Positions 25,131 through 33,305 of a DNA stretch of 55,239 nt are shown piece after piece (position 1 is the stretch's first letter; the number at the start of each line of letters is the position of its first letter). The translations under genes and the position numbers were made by a program. The DNA comes from an uncultured Eubacteriales bacterium. Its GTDB lineage: Bacteria > Bacillota > Clostridia > Christensenellales > Aristaeellaceae. The stretch is taken from the NCBI GenBank assembly GCA_900540045.1, contig UQEF01000006.1, forward strand, positions 1 to 55,239, given 5' to 3'. The notes below the pieces were generated by a model that was given only the letters and a program-made list of their open reading frames with translations, had not been told where the DNA came from and searched no databases.

Positions 25131-26399
25131 ATGAAGAAGCTCTATACGCACCACAGCATCTATCTGCTCTTCGCCGTCTGCTGGCTGAGCTACTTTTCCG
25201 CTTATCTGGGCCGGCTCAACTTCACCGCCTGCATCGCCGCCATCAACGAGGCCGAAAACCTGTCCAAGCTGGAGCTGGGGCGGGTGTCCAGCGCCTTCTT
25301 CGTGTGCTACGGGGGCGCGCAGCTCTTCAGCGGCCTCCTGGCCGACCGCCTGCGCCCCAGGCTCCTGGTGGCCGTGGGGCTGCTGGGCGGCGCGTCGGTC
25401 AACGTGGGCATGGCGGTGAGCGGCACAGCCGGGCAGATGGTCGTTTTGTGGGCCGTCAACGGCCTGCTGCAGTCGCTGGTGTGGACGCCCATGATCAAGT
25501 CCGTGGCCGACCTGACGCAGGACGCGCAGTGCGCCCGCACCTGCCTCAACCTGTCCACCACCACCCCCGCCGGCACGCTGGGCGCGTACCTGATGTGCGT
25601 ATTGTGCGTGGCCTCGCCGTGGGGGTGGCGGATGTCGTTCTGGCTGGGCGGCGCGGCCATGGCCGCGGGCGGGGCCGTGTGGATCTTCGGCATGCGCGCG
25701 CTGGAGCGCATAAGCGAGAAAAGCGGCATCCCCGACATGAACGGGCAGCCGGAGGACGCCGCTCCCGAAAGGGCGCCGGGGCCGTGGCGCGTGCTTGTGT
25801 GCCTCCTGCCGGTCGTGGCAGCCTCGGTGATGTACGGCCTGCTGCGCGACGGCATCATCACCTGGGCACCCTCCTACCTGCAGGAGAGCTTCGGCTTCCC
25901 CGCCGCCACCTCCATCGCCCTGACCATGATTGTGCCGCCGGTCAACCTGGGCGGCGTGTATGCCTTCAACTGGCTTAGAAACCGCCTGCGCTGGAGCGAG
26001 GCGGCCACGGCCGCGGCGGCCTTCGCCATCTGCGGCGCGGGCATCGCGCTTTGGACGGCGGCGGGCCGGGGAAGCGTGGCCGTCACCATCCTGATGCTGA
26101 TCGTGAGCACCACCTGCATGACCGGCGCGAGCACCATGCTGCTCAGCCTTCTGCCTCTGCGCTTCCACGCCATGGGCCGGATGGCGACGGTCACCGGCCT
26201 GCTCAACGCCTCCGCCTACGTGGGCAGCGCGCTGGCCAGCACGGGCTTTGGGGCGCTGAGCGAAAGCGGGGGCTGGACGGCGGTGCTGGCCGCCTGGCTC
26301 GCCATTTCGGCGGCTGGGATGGCGCTGTGTTTCTTCTCCCGTGGGGTGGGGCGGACGGACCGCCCCGCCGCCCGTCAATCCCGCGCATGCGGCTCATAA
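25131..26399 (+). CDS. MFS transporter (organophosphate antiporter/GlpT-UhpT-like)
   Basis: This 422-residue major facilitator protein has about twelve membrane segments. The first helix carries FSAYLGRLNFTACIAAI, close to the conserved start of the OPA (GlpT/UhpT) group. GLLADRLRPRLL is the MFS loop 2-3 motif. Acidic and glutamine-rich stretches between helices 6 and 7 form the central loop. It may carry a sugar phosphate, a sugar acid or a monosaccharide freed in the cytoplasm. ATG 25131 is chosen because a GGGG stands ten bases upstream, though ATG 25125 is also possible. It lies directly after the PHP gene in the same operon. Confidence 0.85.
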   Translation: MKKLYTHHSIYLLFAVCWLSYFSAYLGRLNFTACIAAINEAENLSKLELGRVSSAFFVCYGGAQLFSGLLADRLRPRLLVAVGLLGGASVNVGMAVSGTAGQMVVLWAVNGLLQSLVWTPMIKSVADLTQDAQCARTCLNLSTTTPAGTLGAYLMCVLCVASPWGWRMSFWLGGAAMAAGGAVWIFGMRALERISEKSGIPDMNGQPEDAAPERAPGPWRVLVCLLPVVAASVMYGLLRDGIITWAPSYLQESFGFPAATSIALTMIVPPVNLGGVYAFNWLRNRLRWSEAATAAAAFAICGAGIALWTAAGRGSVAVTILMLIVSTTCMTGASTMLLSLLPLRFHAMGRMATVTGLLNASAYVGSALASTGFGALSESGGWTAVLAAWLAISAAGMALCFFSRGVGRTDRPAARQSRACGS

Positions 26400-26412
26400 A
26401 GGAGCGTTGTCT

Positions 26413-27831
26413 ATGAACGCTGGCGTCATCATCGAGCGGGGCGCGTCCCCGTGGCAAATCTTTCAGCAGGGGCCGGAGGGTACCGCGCCCATCCGCCTCG
26501 AGGGAACCTATCATCTGGTTCGCCTTTCTCAGGAACTGCCGCTGGCCTTTTCCGAAGTGCCGCCCGCAAAGGCGACGGTCAAGGCGCGCGTGGCGCTGGA
26601 GAGCACCGGCGAATCCGTGATTCCCTGGACCGAGTGCGAGATCCCCTCCGAGGGGACCTGGCGCGTCACCTTCCCCGCCGTGCCGGCGGGCGGCCTGTAC
26701 CGCCTTGAGACCACCATGACCTACGAGGGCTGGGACGGGCTTTCCTGCACCCGCGGGGACATGGTGCATCACGTGGGCGTGGGCGATGTGTTCGTCATCG
26801 CCGGGCAGAGCAATGCCGCCGGCCGGGCCAGGGACCCCGTGGCGGACGATCCCGAGCCGGGGGTGAGCGTGCTGCGCCCCAGCGGGCGCTGGGACCTGGC
26901 CTCCCATCCGCTGGGCGAGACTACGGGCGCGGTGTACGTGGGGCACTATGAAAACCACAACCCCGGCCACAGCCCGTGGCTGCACTTTGCCAAGCGCCTC
27001 AAACGCGAGCTGGGCTACCCCATCGGGCTGGTGCCCTGCGCCTACGGCGGCGCGCCGCTGCGCTGGTGGAACCCGGAGGAGAACGGCGCGCTGCTGCGCA
27101 ACATGCTGGACACGCTGGACGGGCTGACGCCCAGGGCGGTCCTGTGGGTGCAGGGCGAGGCCGAGGGGTACGAAAACAGCGCGGAGAGCTACCTTGCGCG
27201 CTTCGGCGCCTTCGTGCGCCATGCGCGCGAAATGCTGGGAAACCCGGAGCTGCCCTTCCTCACCGTGCAGATCAACCGCTGTGTGGAGGGCCCCTCCGAA
27301 GCGCTGGACCGCCAGTGGGGCATGGTGCGCGAGGCCCAGCGGCAGGCGCGCTATGCGCTGCCCGGGGTGGCGGCGGTGCCCTCCGCTGACCTGGCCCTCT
27401 ATGATTTCATCCACAATGCAGCCGCGTCCAACCTGGTGGTGGGCGAGCGGTGCGCCCGCGCTGCGCTCGCCGTGTGCTACGGGCGGGCCATCGACTGGGA
27501 GGCCCCGGAGCCGGAAGAGGCGCGGCTCATCGCGCCGGATACCGTTTTGCTGATCTTCCGCCGCATCCGCAACTGGCTCAACCCCTACGAGGTGCCGCCT
27601 TGTGAACTGCCCTTCGACGCGGAGGACGATGGGGGACTGGTGCATCCCTCGGCCTATGTTACCGGCACGGACTGCCTGACACTCACCTTCCCACGTCCGC
27701 TCGTGGGCCGTGTACGGCTGCACGGCGCGTGGCGCATGAACCCCGGCCTTGCCATTCCCTGCGACTGCATGCGGCTGCCCATGCTGTCCTTCTACGGCTT
27801 TGAAGTGACGCGACAGGAGGAACGCCCGTGA
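26413..27831 (+). CDS. Sialate O-acetylesterase-like SGNH carbohydrate esterase (no signal peptide)
   Basis: This 472-residue protein has the sialate O-acetylesterase (SASA) domain. The nucleophile block is VIAGQSNAAGRA, with the GQSN serine. WVQGEAEGYENS corresponds to the WxQGE block. FIHNAAAS holds the probable catalytic histidine near residue 330. An N-terminal beta domain of about 110 residues precedes it. It has no signal peptide, so it works in the cytoplasm on imported, acetylated oligosaccharide. Start and AAAGGAGC ribosome site are clear. The stop codon overlaps the GTG start of the next gene. Acetylated sialic acid is only one possibility; the family also removes acetyl groups from other sugars. 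Confidence 0.85.
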   Translation: MNAGVIIERGASPWQIFQQGPEGTAPIRLEGTYHLVRLSQELPLAFSEVPPAKATVKARVALESTGESVIPWTECEIPSEGTWRVTFPAVPAGGLYRLETTMTYEGWDGLSCTRGDMVHHVGVGDVFVIAGQSNAAGRARDPVADDPEPGVSVLRPSGRWDLASHPLGETTGAVYVGHYENHNPGHSPWLHFAKRLKRELGYPIGLVPCAYGGAPLRWWNPEENGALLRNMLDTLDGLTPRAVLWVQGEAEGYENSAESYLARFGAFVRHAREMLGNPELPFLTVQINRCVEGPSEALDRQWGMVREAQRQARYALPGVAAVPSADLALYDFIHNAAASNLVVGERCARAALAVCYGRAIDWEAPEPEEARLIAPDTVLLIFRRIRNWLNPYEVPPCELPFDAEDDGGLVHPSAYVTGTDCLTLTFPRPLVGRVRLHGAWRMNPGLAIPCDCMRLPMLSFYGFEVTRQEERP

Positions 27832-29858
27832 GCGACCCGTTCCGCTATATCTTCCGCTTCTGCTGTGATCCCGGCTTCAACGACGAGGCCGAGATGCAAG
27901 CGCTGAAGCGCTATGTTCGGGAGGCGCACATCGACGATGTGGCCGTGTTTGCCAACGTACAGGAACTTAACACCGGGCACATGACAAGGGAGGAGCAGGA
28001 CGTCTACCTGCGACTGATGGAGCGCGTGCGCGACCTGCTTTCGGGCATGGGCGTCACCTTTTCGATCAACCACTGGCACAGCGTGATGCACGCGGACCTG
28101 GGCAAGCGCATGGACCCGTCGCTGGGCTTCCGCCCCATGGTGGACGTGGAGGGCAACGAGGCGGCGCTGTGCGTCTGCCCCCTGTGCGAGAAGTGGCAAA
28201 GGCACATCGCGGGCCTCTATGCGCGCTATGCGCATCTGGAACCCTCCATCCTGTGGGTGGAGGACGACTTCCGCCTGCACAACCACGCGCCGCTGGTCTG
28301 GGGCGGGTGCTTCTGCGAGGAGCACATGCGCCTCTACAGCGAGCGCGCCGGCAAAGCGCTCACCCGCGAGGAATTTCTCCGGGGCGTGCTCCAGCCCGGC
28401 CCGCCGCATCCCTACCGCAAGATCTGGCTGGATGTGAGCCGCGAAACCATGCTCTCCGCCGCCCGCGCCATCGGGCAGGCCGTGCGGCAGGCATCGGCCA
28501 CGGCCAGGGTGGGGCTGATGAGCTCCGTGCCGCACGTTCATGCCGCCGAGGGCCGCGACTGGCATGCGCTGCTTCGCGCGCTGGCGGCAGGCCTGCCGCC
28601 CGTGGACCGCATCCACCTGCCGGGCTATCAGGAACAGGCCCCCGGCGCGTATCTGGCGGGCCTCAACCGCGTGGCCCTGCTCAACCGCGCCTTTCTGCCC
28701 CGGGAGACCGAGGTGTACCCGGAGCTGGAGAACTTCCCCTATTCGCTGTTTTCCAAATCCCGGCGCTTTACCCGCTTCCAGCTGCTCAGCGCCCTTGTGC
28801 TGAACCTCGCCGGCATCACCATCGACCTGTACGACCTCAACGGCAACGGCATCGTCTGGGAGGATGGGTATCAGGACATGATCCGGGACGTGAAGCCGTT
28901 TCTTAACCGCCTGACCGCCCTGGGCGTGTTCGCGGGCGAACGGCGGGGCGTGCATGTGCTGTGCAGCCCGGACTCGTCCTATACCCTGCACATCACGCGC
29001 GGCGCTTCCATGGAGGAGCTCTACCCCCGCGAGACGTTCTTTGCTCAGCTGCTGCCCGCCCTGGGCATTCCCGCCGCCTACTGCCTGAGCCCGGATCTCA
29101 GCGGGCAGGTGGTGGCCGCCTCGGGTCAGGTGCTGCGCAACTGGAGCACGGAAACCCTGAACCGCCTGTTTGCGCGCAACTTCGTCATTCTGGACGGAGA
29201 CGCGCTGTGGACGCTATTGGACATGGGGCTTGGCCATCTGGCGGGGGTGGAAAGCGCGCGCTGGCTCACGCAGGACAGCGGGGCCTGCGCCTACGAGCAG
29301 GCGGAGGAAGGGCACGTTTACGCCGGACGGACCGGCGCGCGCGCCTCGGCCATGATCTTCTGCTCGGACGTGCTGGACGTGCGCTACCTGCCCGACGCGC
29401 GCGTGGAGGGGTATACCGCGTTTTACGACTCCTTCCGCCGCCGCGCCGCGCACGGGCAGACGGTGGTGAACGGACGGGTGATGATCTATCCTTTCGGTCA
29501 TTTCGGCATGGGGGTGCCGCCCATGCTGCTTGGCCGCGTGCGGCAGGAGATTCTGCAGGATGTGCTGGACGCGGCAGGCTTTGACGTGCCCATGGTGCGC
29601 GGCCTGGCCTATCTGGCGCCATACTGCTTCCGAAGCGGCGATACGACGGCGCTCTACCTGATCAACGCCAGCTCCGACCCGGCGGAGGATGTGGTGCTCT
29701 CCCGCCTGCCGGGCGGAGGCGTCCGCGCCCTCCGGTCGGAGGACGCGCGGGAGCACATGCTCGCGCCCCGGCCCGCCAAGGGCGGCGCGGCGCTGGGGCT
29801 GGGTGTAGGCAGCCTGGAAACGGCCCTGATTCTCTTCGACGATACGCAAGGGAGCTGA
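27828..29858 (+). CDS. Large protein of unknown family, probable cytoplasmic glycoside hydrolase
   Basis: This 676-residue protein fits no family that I can name. It starts with GTG overlapping the upstream stop (GTGA) after an AGGAGGAACG ribosome site. The first 350 residues look like an alpha/beta barrel: alternating strands such as IDDVAVFANVQ, VTFSINHWHS and ITIDLYDLNGNG. Acidic clusters sit at strand ends: LWVEDDFR with E145-D147, and EVYPELENFPYS with E299 and E301. These are good candidates for a catalytic pair. A cysteine group lies at VCPLCEKW and GGCFCEEH (residues 116-163). The second half resembles the beta-sandwich and glutamine-amidotransferase-like domains of GH42-type galactosidases, but loosely. 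Neighbours are an acetylesterase and an Asp-box protein. Known facts end at fold-level resemblance. Confidence 0.6.
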   Translation: MSDPFRYIFRFCCDPGFNDEAEMQALKRYVREAHIDDVAVFANVQELNTGHMTREEQDVYLRLMERVRDLLSGMGVTFSINHWHSVMHADLGKRMDPSLGFRPMVDVEGNEAALCVCPLCEKWQRHIAGLYARYAHLEPSILWVEDDFRLHNHAPLVWGGCFCEEHMRLYSERAGKALTREEFLRGVLQPGPPHPYRKIWLDVSRETMLSAARAIGQAVRQASATARVGLMSSVPHVHAAEGRDWHALLRALAAGLPPVDRIHLPGYQEQAPGAYLAGLNRVALLNRAFLPRETEVYPELENFPYSLFSKSRRFTRFQLLSALVLNLAGITIDLYDLNGNGIVWEDGYQDMIRDVKPFLNRLTALGVFAGERRGVHVLCSPDSSYTLHITRGASMEELYPRETFFAQLLPALGIPAAYCLSPDLSGQVVAASGQVLRNWSTETLNRLFARNFVILDGDALWTLLDMGLGHLAGVESARWLTQDSGACAYEQAEEGHVYAGRTGARASAMIFCSDVLDVRYLPDARVEGYTAFYDSFRRRAAHGQTVVNGRVMIYPFGHFGMGVPPMLLGRVRQEILQDVLDAAGFDVPMVRGLAYLAPYCFRSGDTTALYLINASSDPAEDVVLSRLPGGGVRALRSEDAREHMLAPRPAKGGAALGLGVGSLETALILFDDTQGS

Positions 29859-29864
29859 AAGACG

Positions 29865-30908
29865 ATGAAAGCGACGATCGTGGACCGCAAATGGGTGGTG
29901 GAATGGTTTGACGAGCGCCAGTGCTACCATATGCCGAGCCTGACGCTGGCCCCCAACGGAAACCTGCTGGCCGTGTGGAACGGTGGCTTTCTGCAGTGGA
30001 ATGGTGACCCCATGGGGCGCGATGCCAAGGACTGGGTCTCGGTGCTGGAGCCGGGCGCGGAGGCGTGGTCCAATCCCGACGCAGTGGGCTGCGACATCCG
30101 CTACTGTTGCCACGACCCCATCTTCATCCAAAACCGCAAGGGCGAGATCATCCTGCTCTACGCCAAGTTTCTGGATACGGAGGTCAACTTCACCACCTGG
30201 TGCAACGGCCGCGACGAGCTGTGGACGCGCAAGACCACCGACGGCGGACGCACCTGGCTGCCCGCGCGGCCCGCGAACATCCAGAGCGGCCACGCCTCCA
30301 ATGACAGCGTGCTCCTGACGGACGGCACCATCGTCTTTGCCTCCACCTCCAGCGAGATCAAGGACCGCTACTTCGGCGCGGTGCGCGTCTACCTCTCCCA
30401 TGATGACGGCGAAACCTGGGAAAAGGGCGCGCTGCTCTCCGCCGCAGACGGCAACCTCATCCGCGAGCCCGCGCTGTGCCTGCGGCCCGGCGGGGTCATC
30501 CGCATGTTCACGCGCACCTGCCCGGGCGCGACGGGCTGGGGCGACGGCGTGCGCTCGCTGGTGTCCTACACGGCGGAAAGCCGCGACGGCGGCGTCACCT
30601 GGACCGCCCCCGAACCCACCACCATTCTCAACAACGAATCCAAGATCGATGTGCTCAGCTGGGATGACGACACCATCCTCATGGCCTACAACAACACGCC
30701 CGTGGCCGACTGGCACGAGCGCAGCCCCCTCACCCTCGCCTGCTCGCACGACGAGGGCCGCACCTGGCATAACCTTCTCGACCTGGCCCCCGCACCGGGC
30801 AACAAGTGCCAGCCCGCCATGTGCAAGGGTCCGGACGGGCGGCTTCACGTGATCTATATGCACCGCCATACCGCCATCGAACATCTGGTGGTGGAGCTGG
30901 AACGGTAG
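29865..30908 (+). CDS. Six-bladed propeller protein with four Asp boxes (BNR/sialidase-like)
   Basis: This 347-residue protein has four bacterial neuraminidase repeats (S/T-x-D-x-G-x-T-W): TTDGGRTW at 124-131, SHDDGETW at 178-185, SRDGGVTW at 239-246 and SHDEGRTW at 294-301. It matches the BNR/Asp-box superfamily, which includes sialidases, some polysaccharide lyases and uncharacterised hydrolases. A sialidase would need an arginine triad and a nucleophile Tyr; I cannot confirm those by eye. There is no signal peptide, so it should be cytoplasmic. It lies six bases after the unknown hydrolase and is the last gene of the operon. The lack of sialic-acid lyase or epimerase genes nearby speaks against a simple sialic-acid pathway. 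Confidence 0.82.
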   Translation: MKATIVDRKWVVEWFDERQCYHMPSLTLAPNGNLLAVWNGGFLQWNGDPMGRDAKDWVSVLEPGAEAWSNPDAVGCDIRYCCHDPIFIQNRKGEIILLYAKFLDTEVNFTTWCNGRDELWTRKTTDGGRTWLPARPANIQSGHASNDSVLLTDGTIVFASTSSEIKDRYFGAVRVYLSHDDGETWEKGALLSAADGNLIREPALCLRPGGVIRMFTRTCPGATGWGDGVRSLVSYTAESRDGGVTWTAPEPTTILNNESKIDVLSWDDDTILMAYNNTPVADWHERSPLTLACSHDEGRTWHNLLDLAPAPGNKCQPAMCKGPDGRLHVIYMHRHTAIEHLVVELER

Positions 30909-30911
30909 GGA

Positions 30912-30932
30912 GGGATCCTTCCTCCGGATCCC
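30912..30932 (+). terminator. Hairpin after the hydrolase operon
   Basis: GGGATCC and GGATCCC pair around a seven-base loop right after the last gene of the operon. No T run follows. Confidence 0.5.
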
Positions 30933-31039
30933 CACATGGCAGGGCAGGTGCTTTTGCAGCGCAAAACGCCGAAGAGAAGCGCCGCGGATCAGGTCCGTTG
31001 TGCCGGACAGGGAGAGGAAGAAACATGACAGCAGTGCCG

Positions 31040-31082
31040 GCAGCAGGAGCACAGAAGCCTGCTGCCGGCACTTGATTGTTTC
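31040..31082 (+). terminator. Strong terminator, end of the carbohydrate locus
   Basis: GTGCCGGCAGCAGG pairs perfectly over 14 bases with CCTGCTGCCGGCAC, followed by TTGATTGTTT. It sits about 130 bases downstream of the operon and closes the locus. Between the two hairpins I see no gene. Confidence 0.8.
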
Positions 31083-31167
31083 AACAGAAGGGGGCTGAGG
31101 TCAGGCATTGGGAGAAGCGCTGCTTGCTTACGCCGCGTTGGTACTTGCAGGATTCAAGCCGTGGAAA

Positions 31168-31212
31168 GCAGAAAACCTCCCGAAGCCGTACAGACACAGG
31201 ACTTACGGGAGG
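31168..31212 (-). terminator. Possible reverse-strand terminator after the HxlR remnant
   Basis: CCTCCCG and CGGGAGG pair across a long loop; on the reverse strand GGTTTTCTG follows. The gap from the pseudogene is about 200 bases, so this is tentative. The stretch 31083-31407 otherwise shows nothing that I recognise. Confidence 0.4.
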
Positions 31213-31407
31213 CTGCTTGTCATTCCGCGCCTACAGGATCAACGCCTCAGCCTGCCGGAAGCTCTTCACTGTGCCGGTTTTTCCCTGGCGGGTATGTTCC
31301 TGGCCCGAAAGCGCCAAGCGATCCGCAGCCCCAAGCAAACATGGGCTCTGCGCGACAGTGTCCCCTGCGACGACGGCGAATGCGGATCTGCGGCACTCCA
31401 GAGCCCC

Positions 31408-31759
31408 TCAGCAAAGCGTTTCTGTCCGTCTTTCTTTTTGAAACCGGTTTTTATAGTTTTGGCCCCACTCGGCCATTGCTTCAATGATCGGGCGCAGGGA
31501 TTGCCCCAGATCGCTCAGGACATATTCCACACGGGGCGGCACCTCCGGATAGACGGTGCGGGTAAGGATACCATCCTCTTCCATCGAGCGGAGGCTGTCC
31601 GTGAGCACCTTTTGGCTAATGCCCTCCAAATCCCGGCGCAGTTCATTAAAGCGCAGGGACGCTGCATCAGATTGCGGATAATCAGGAGTTTCCACTTGCT
31701 TCTGATCAGCTGTACGGCGGTGCCACAGGGTAAGCCGGTATTTCTTCTTTTGTCAGCAT
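31408..31759 (-). pseudogene. HxlR-family regulator, decayed by two frameshifts
   Basis: The remains encode an HxlR-type winged-helix regulator in three frames. The start MLTKEEIPAYPVA lies at 31759 behind GAGGCGG. The frame is then lost near 31720 and resumes as TAVQLIRSKWKLLIIRNLMQRP. It is lost again in a CCC run near 31657 and resumes as LRFNELRRDLEGISQKVL, with EVPPRVEYVLSDLG after it. Restoring one base at each point rebuilds a normal family sequence. The usual cysteine of the CPVA segment is tyrosine here (AYPVA), another sign of decay. HxlR proteins often sense aldehydes or redox change. Two separate shifts make sequencing error unlikely. Confidence 0.85.
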
Positions 31760-32042
31760 CGTTCCGCCTCATTTCCTGGCTCTGACTGAAATATTACATT
31801 CAAAAATTTTAGGCAACACCGCACAACATGAACAAAGGAAGATTCGATCAGTCCGTCTCCGGCATTTTATGCAATGGCGGGTAACCGGCGCTTTTTTTAT
31901 GCCTATTATTTCTTGATAAACCGGACAGATCAGGTTGAGTGAACGCACCTTGTAATGCCATAAAGGTTGATAAAATCCCGCATGGATCAGGCAGATGACC
32001 AAAGAGCAGGTGTTGTATTGAAGATGCTTTTCCATAACATAA

Positions 32043-32077
32043 GAAAAACGCTCAATCCCTTCCGGATTAAGCGCTTT
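32043..32077 (-). terminator. Terminator of the tRNA-Val gene
   Basis: On the reverse strand GCGCTTAATCC pairs with GGATTGAGCG around GGAAG, followed by TTTTTCTT. It starts six bases after the tRNA 3' end. Confidence 0.85.
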
Positions 32078-32082
32078 TACAA

Positions 32083-32159
32083 TGGTGGGATTAGTAGGGC
32101 TCGAACCTATGACCTCCACGATGTCAACGTGGCGCTCTAACCAACTGAGCTATAATCCC
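32083..32159 (-). tRNA. tRNA-Val (anticodon GAC)
   Basis: On the reverse strand the cloverleaf is complete: acceptor GGGATTA/TAATCCC with discriminator A and encoded CCA, D arm TAGCTCAGTTGGTTAGAGC, anticodon arm CCACG-TTGACAT-CGTGG giving anticodon GAC (valine), and T loop GGTTCGAGCC. It is a single-gene unit with its own consensus promoter (32202-32230) and terminator. The gene-free stretch 31773-32082 upstream in window order holds only that terminator. Confidence 0.97.
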
Positions 32160-32201
32160 ATTGTCACTCCGACGAACAACTTATCCGTCACAGCGACATT
32201 A

Positions 32202-32230
32202 ACTATAACACGGGTATTTCAATTTGTCAA
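32202..32230 (-). promoter_or_regulatory. Promoter of tRNA-Val
   Basis: On the reverse strand TTGACA (32230-32225), a 17-base spacer and TATAGT (32207-32202), about 43 bases before the tRNA 5' end. Confidence 0.88.
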
Positions 32231-32271
32231 TAGAAATTCCCGTTTATTTGATACGGCGCAAGGCCTGCGGT

Positions 32272-33291
32272 TCAACGATTCGCATACATCTTTTCATAAT
32301 AGTCCTGATACTCCCCTGCCAGAATGTGCTCCCACCAGGGACGGTTGTCCAGATACCAGCGGATGGTGCGGCGGATGCCGTCTTCAAAGGTGGTCTGGGG
32401 CAGCCAGCCCAGCTCGTTGTGGATCTTGGTGGGGTCGATGGCATAGCGGCGGTCATGGCCGGGACGATCGGTCACATAGGTGATGAGGCTTTCTGGCTTT
32501 TTCAGCTCATGCAGAATGGCGCGCACCACGTCGATGTTGGCCCGTTCGTTGTGACCGCCCACGTTGTAGATCTCGCCCTCACGGCCCAGTCGCATCACCA
32601 GGTCGATGGCGGCACAGTGGTCCTCCACGTAGAGCCAGTCACGCACGTTTTCCCCCTTGCCGTAGACGGGCAGGGACTGATCCGCCAGGGCGCGGGAGAT
32701 CATCAGGGGGATCAGTTTTTCGGGGAAGTGATAAGGGCCATAGTTGTTGGAGCAGCGGGTGATGCTTACCGGCAGGCCAAACGTACGGGCATAAGCCAGC
32801 ACCAGCAGATCAGCTCCGGCCTTGCTGGCCGAATAGGGCGAGGATGTGTGCAGCGGCGTTTCCTCGGTGAAAAACAGGTCCGGCCGATCCAGAGGCAGAT
32901 CGCCGTACACCTCGTCGGTGGATACCTGGTGGAAGCGCCGCACACCGTATTTGCGGCAACTTTCCATCAGCACCTGCGTGCCCATCACATTGGTGCGCAC
33001 AAAGATGCAGGGGTCGGTGATGGAGCGGTCCACATGGCTTTCAGCGGCAAAGTTGACCACGATGTCCGGCTTTTCCTCCTCAAAGAGACGGTCGACCGCC
33101 TCCGCATCGGCGATATCCGCGCGAACGAAGCGAAAGCGCGGATCGTCCATGACGGGAGCAAGGGTTTCCAGATTGCCGGCATAGGTCAGCTTGTCCAGAC
33201 AGATGACACGGTCCTCCGGGTGATGTCCGAGCAGGTAGAAAATAAAGTTGGAGCCGATAAAGCCTGCTCCGCCGGTAACGATGATGTTCAA
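32272..33291 (-). CDS. rfbB: dTDP-glucose 4,6-dehydratase
   Basis: This 339-residue NAD-dependent short-chain dehydrogenase/reductase enzyme is the second step of the dTDP-L-rhamnose route. It shows [11 protein letters not shown] (NAD binding), [21 protein letters not shown] with the catalytic DE pair and YSASKAGAD with the active-site tyrosine and lysine. [20 protein letters not shown] and [11 protein letters not shown] are family hallmarks. Length is normal. AAAGGAGCG stands upstream, and the gene starts 14 bases after rfbA. RfbC and RfbD, needed for rhamnose itself, are not in the window. Confidence 0.97.
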   Translation of the reverse strand: MNIIVTGGAGFIGSNFIFYLLGHHPEDRVICLDKLTYAGNLETLAPVMDDPRFRFVRADIADAEAVDRLFEEEKPDIVVNFAAESHVDRSITDPCIFVRTNVMGTQVLMESCRKYGVRRFHQVSTDEVYGDLPLDRPDLFFTEETPLHTSSPYSASKAGADLLVLAYARTFGLPVSITRCSNNYGPYHFPEKLIPLMISRALADQSLPVYGKGENVRDWLYVEDHCAAIDLVMRLGREGEIYNVGGHNERANIDVVRAILHELKKPESLITYVTDRPGHDRRYAIDPTKIHNELGWLPQTTFEDGIRRTIRWYLDNRPWWEHILAGEYQDYYEKMYANR

Positions 33292-33305
33292 AACGCTTCG
33301 CTCCT

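Noticed and set aside
26413..30908. Reading the locus as a sialic-acid operon because of the esterase and Asp-box protein.
   Set aside because: No N-acetylneuraminate lyase, ManNAc kinase or epimerase is present, and both families act on other sugars too.
31025..31075. A 16-codon open frame with a decent ribosome site.
   Set aside because: Its whole length is the perfect terminator hairpin. It may be chance or the remains of a deleted gene's start, but there is no evidence of function.
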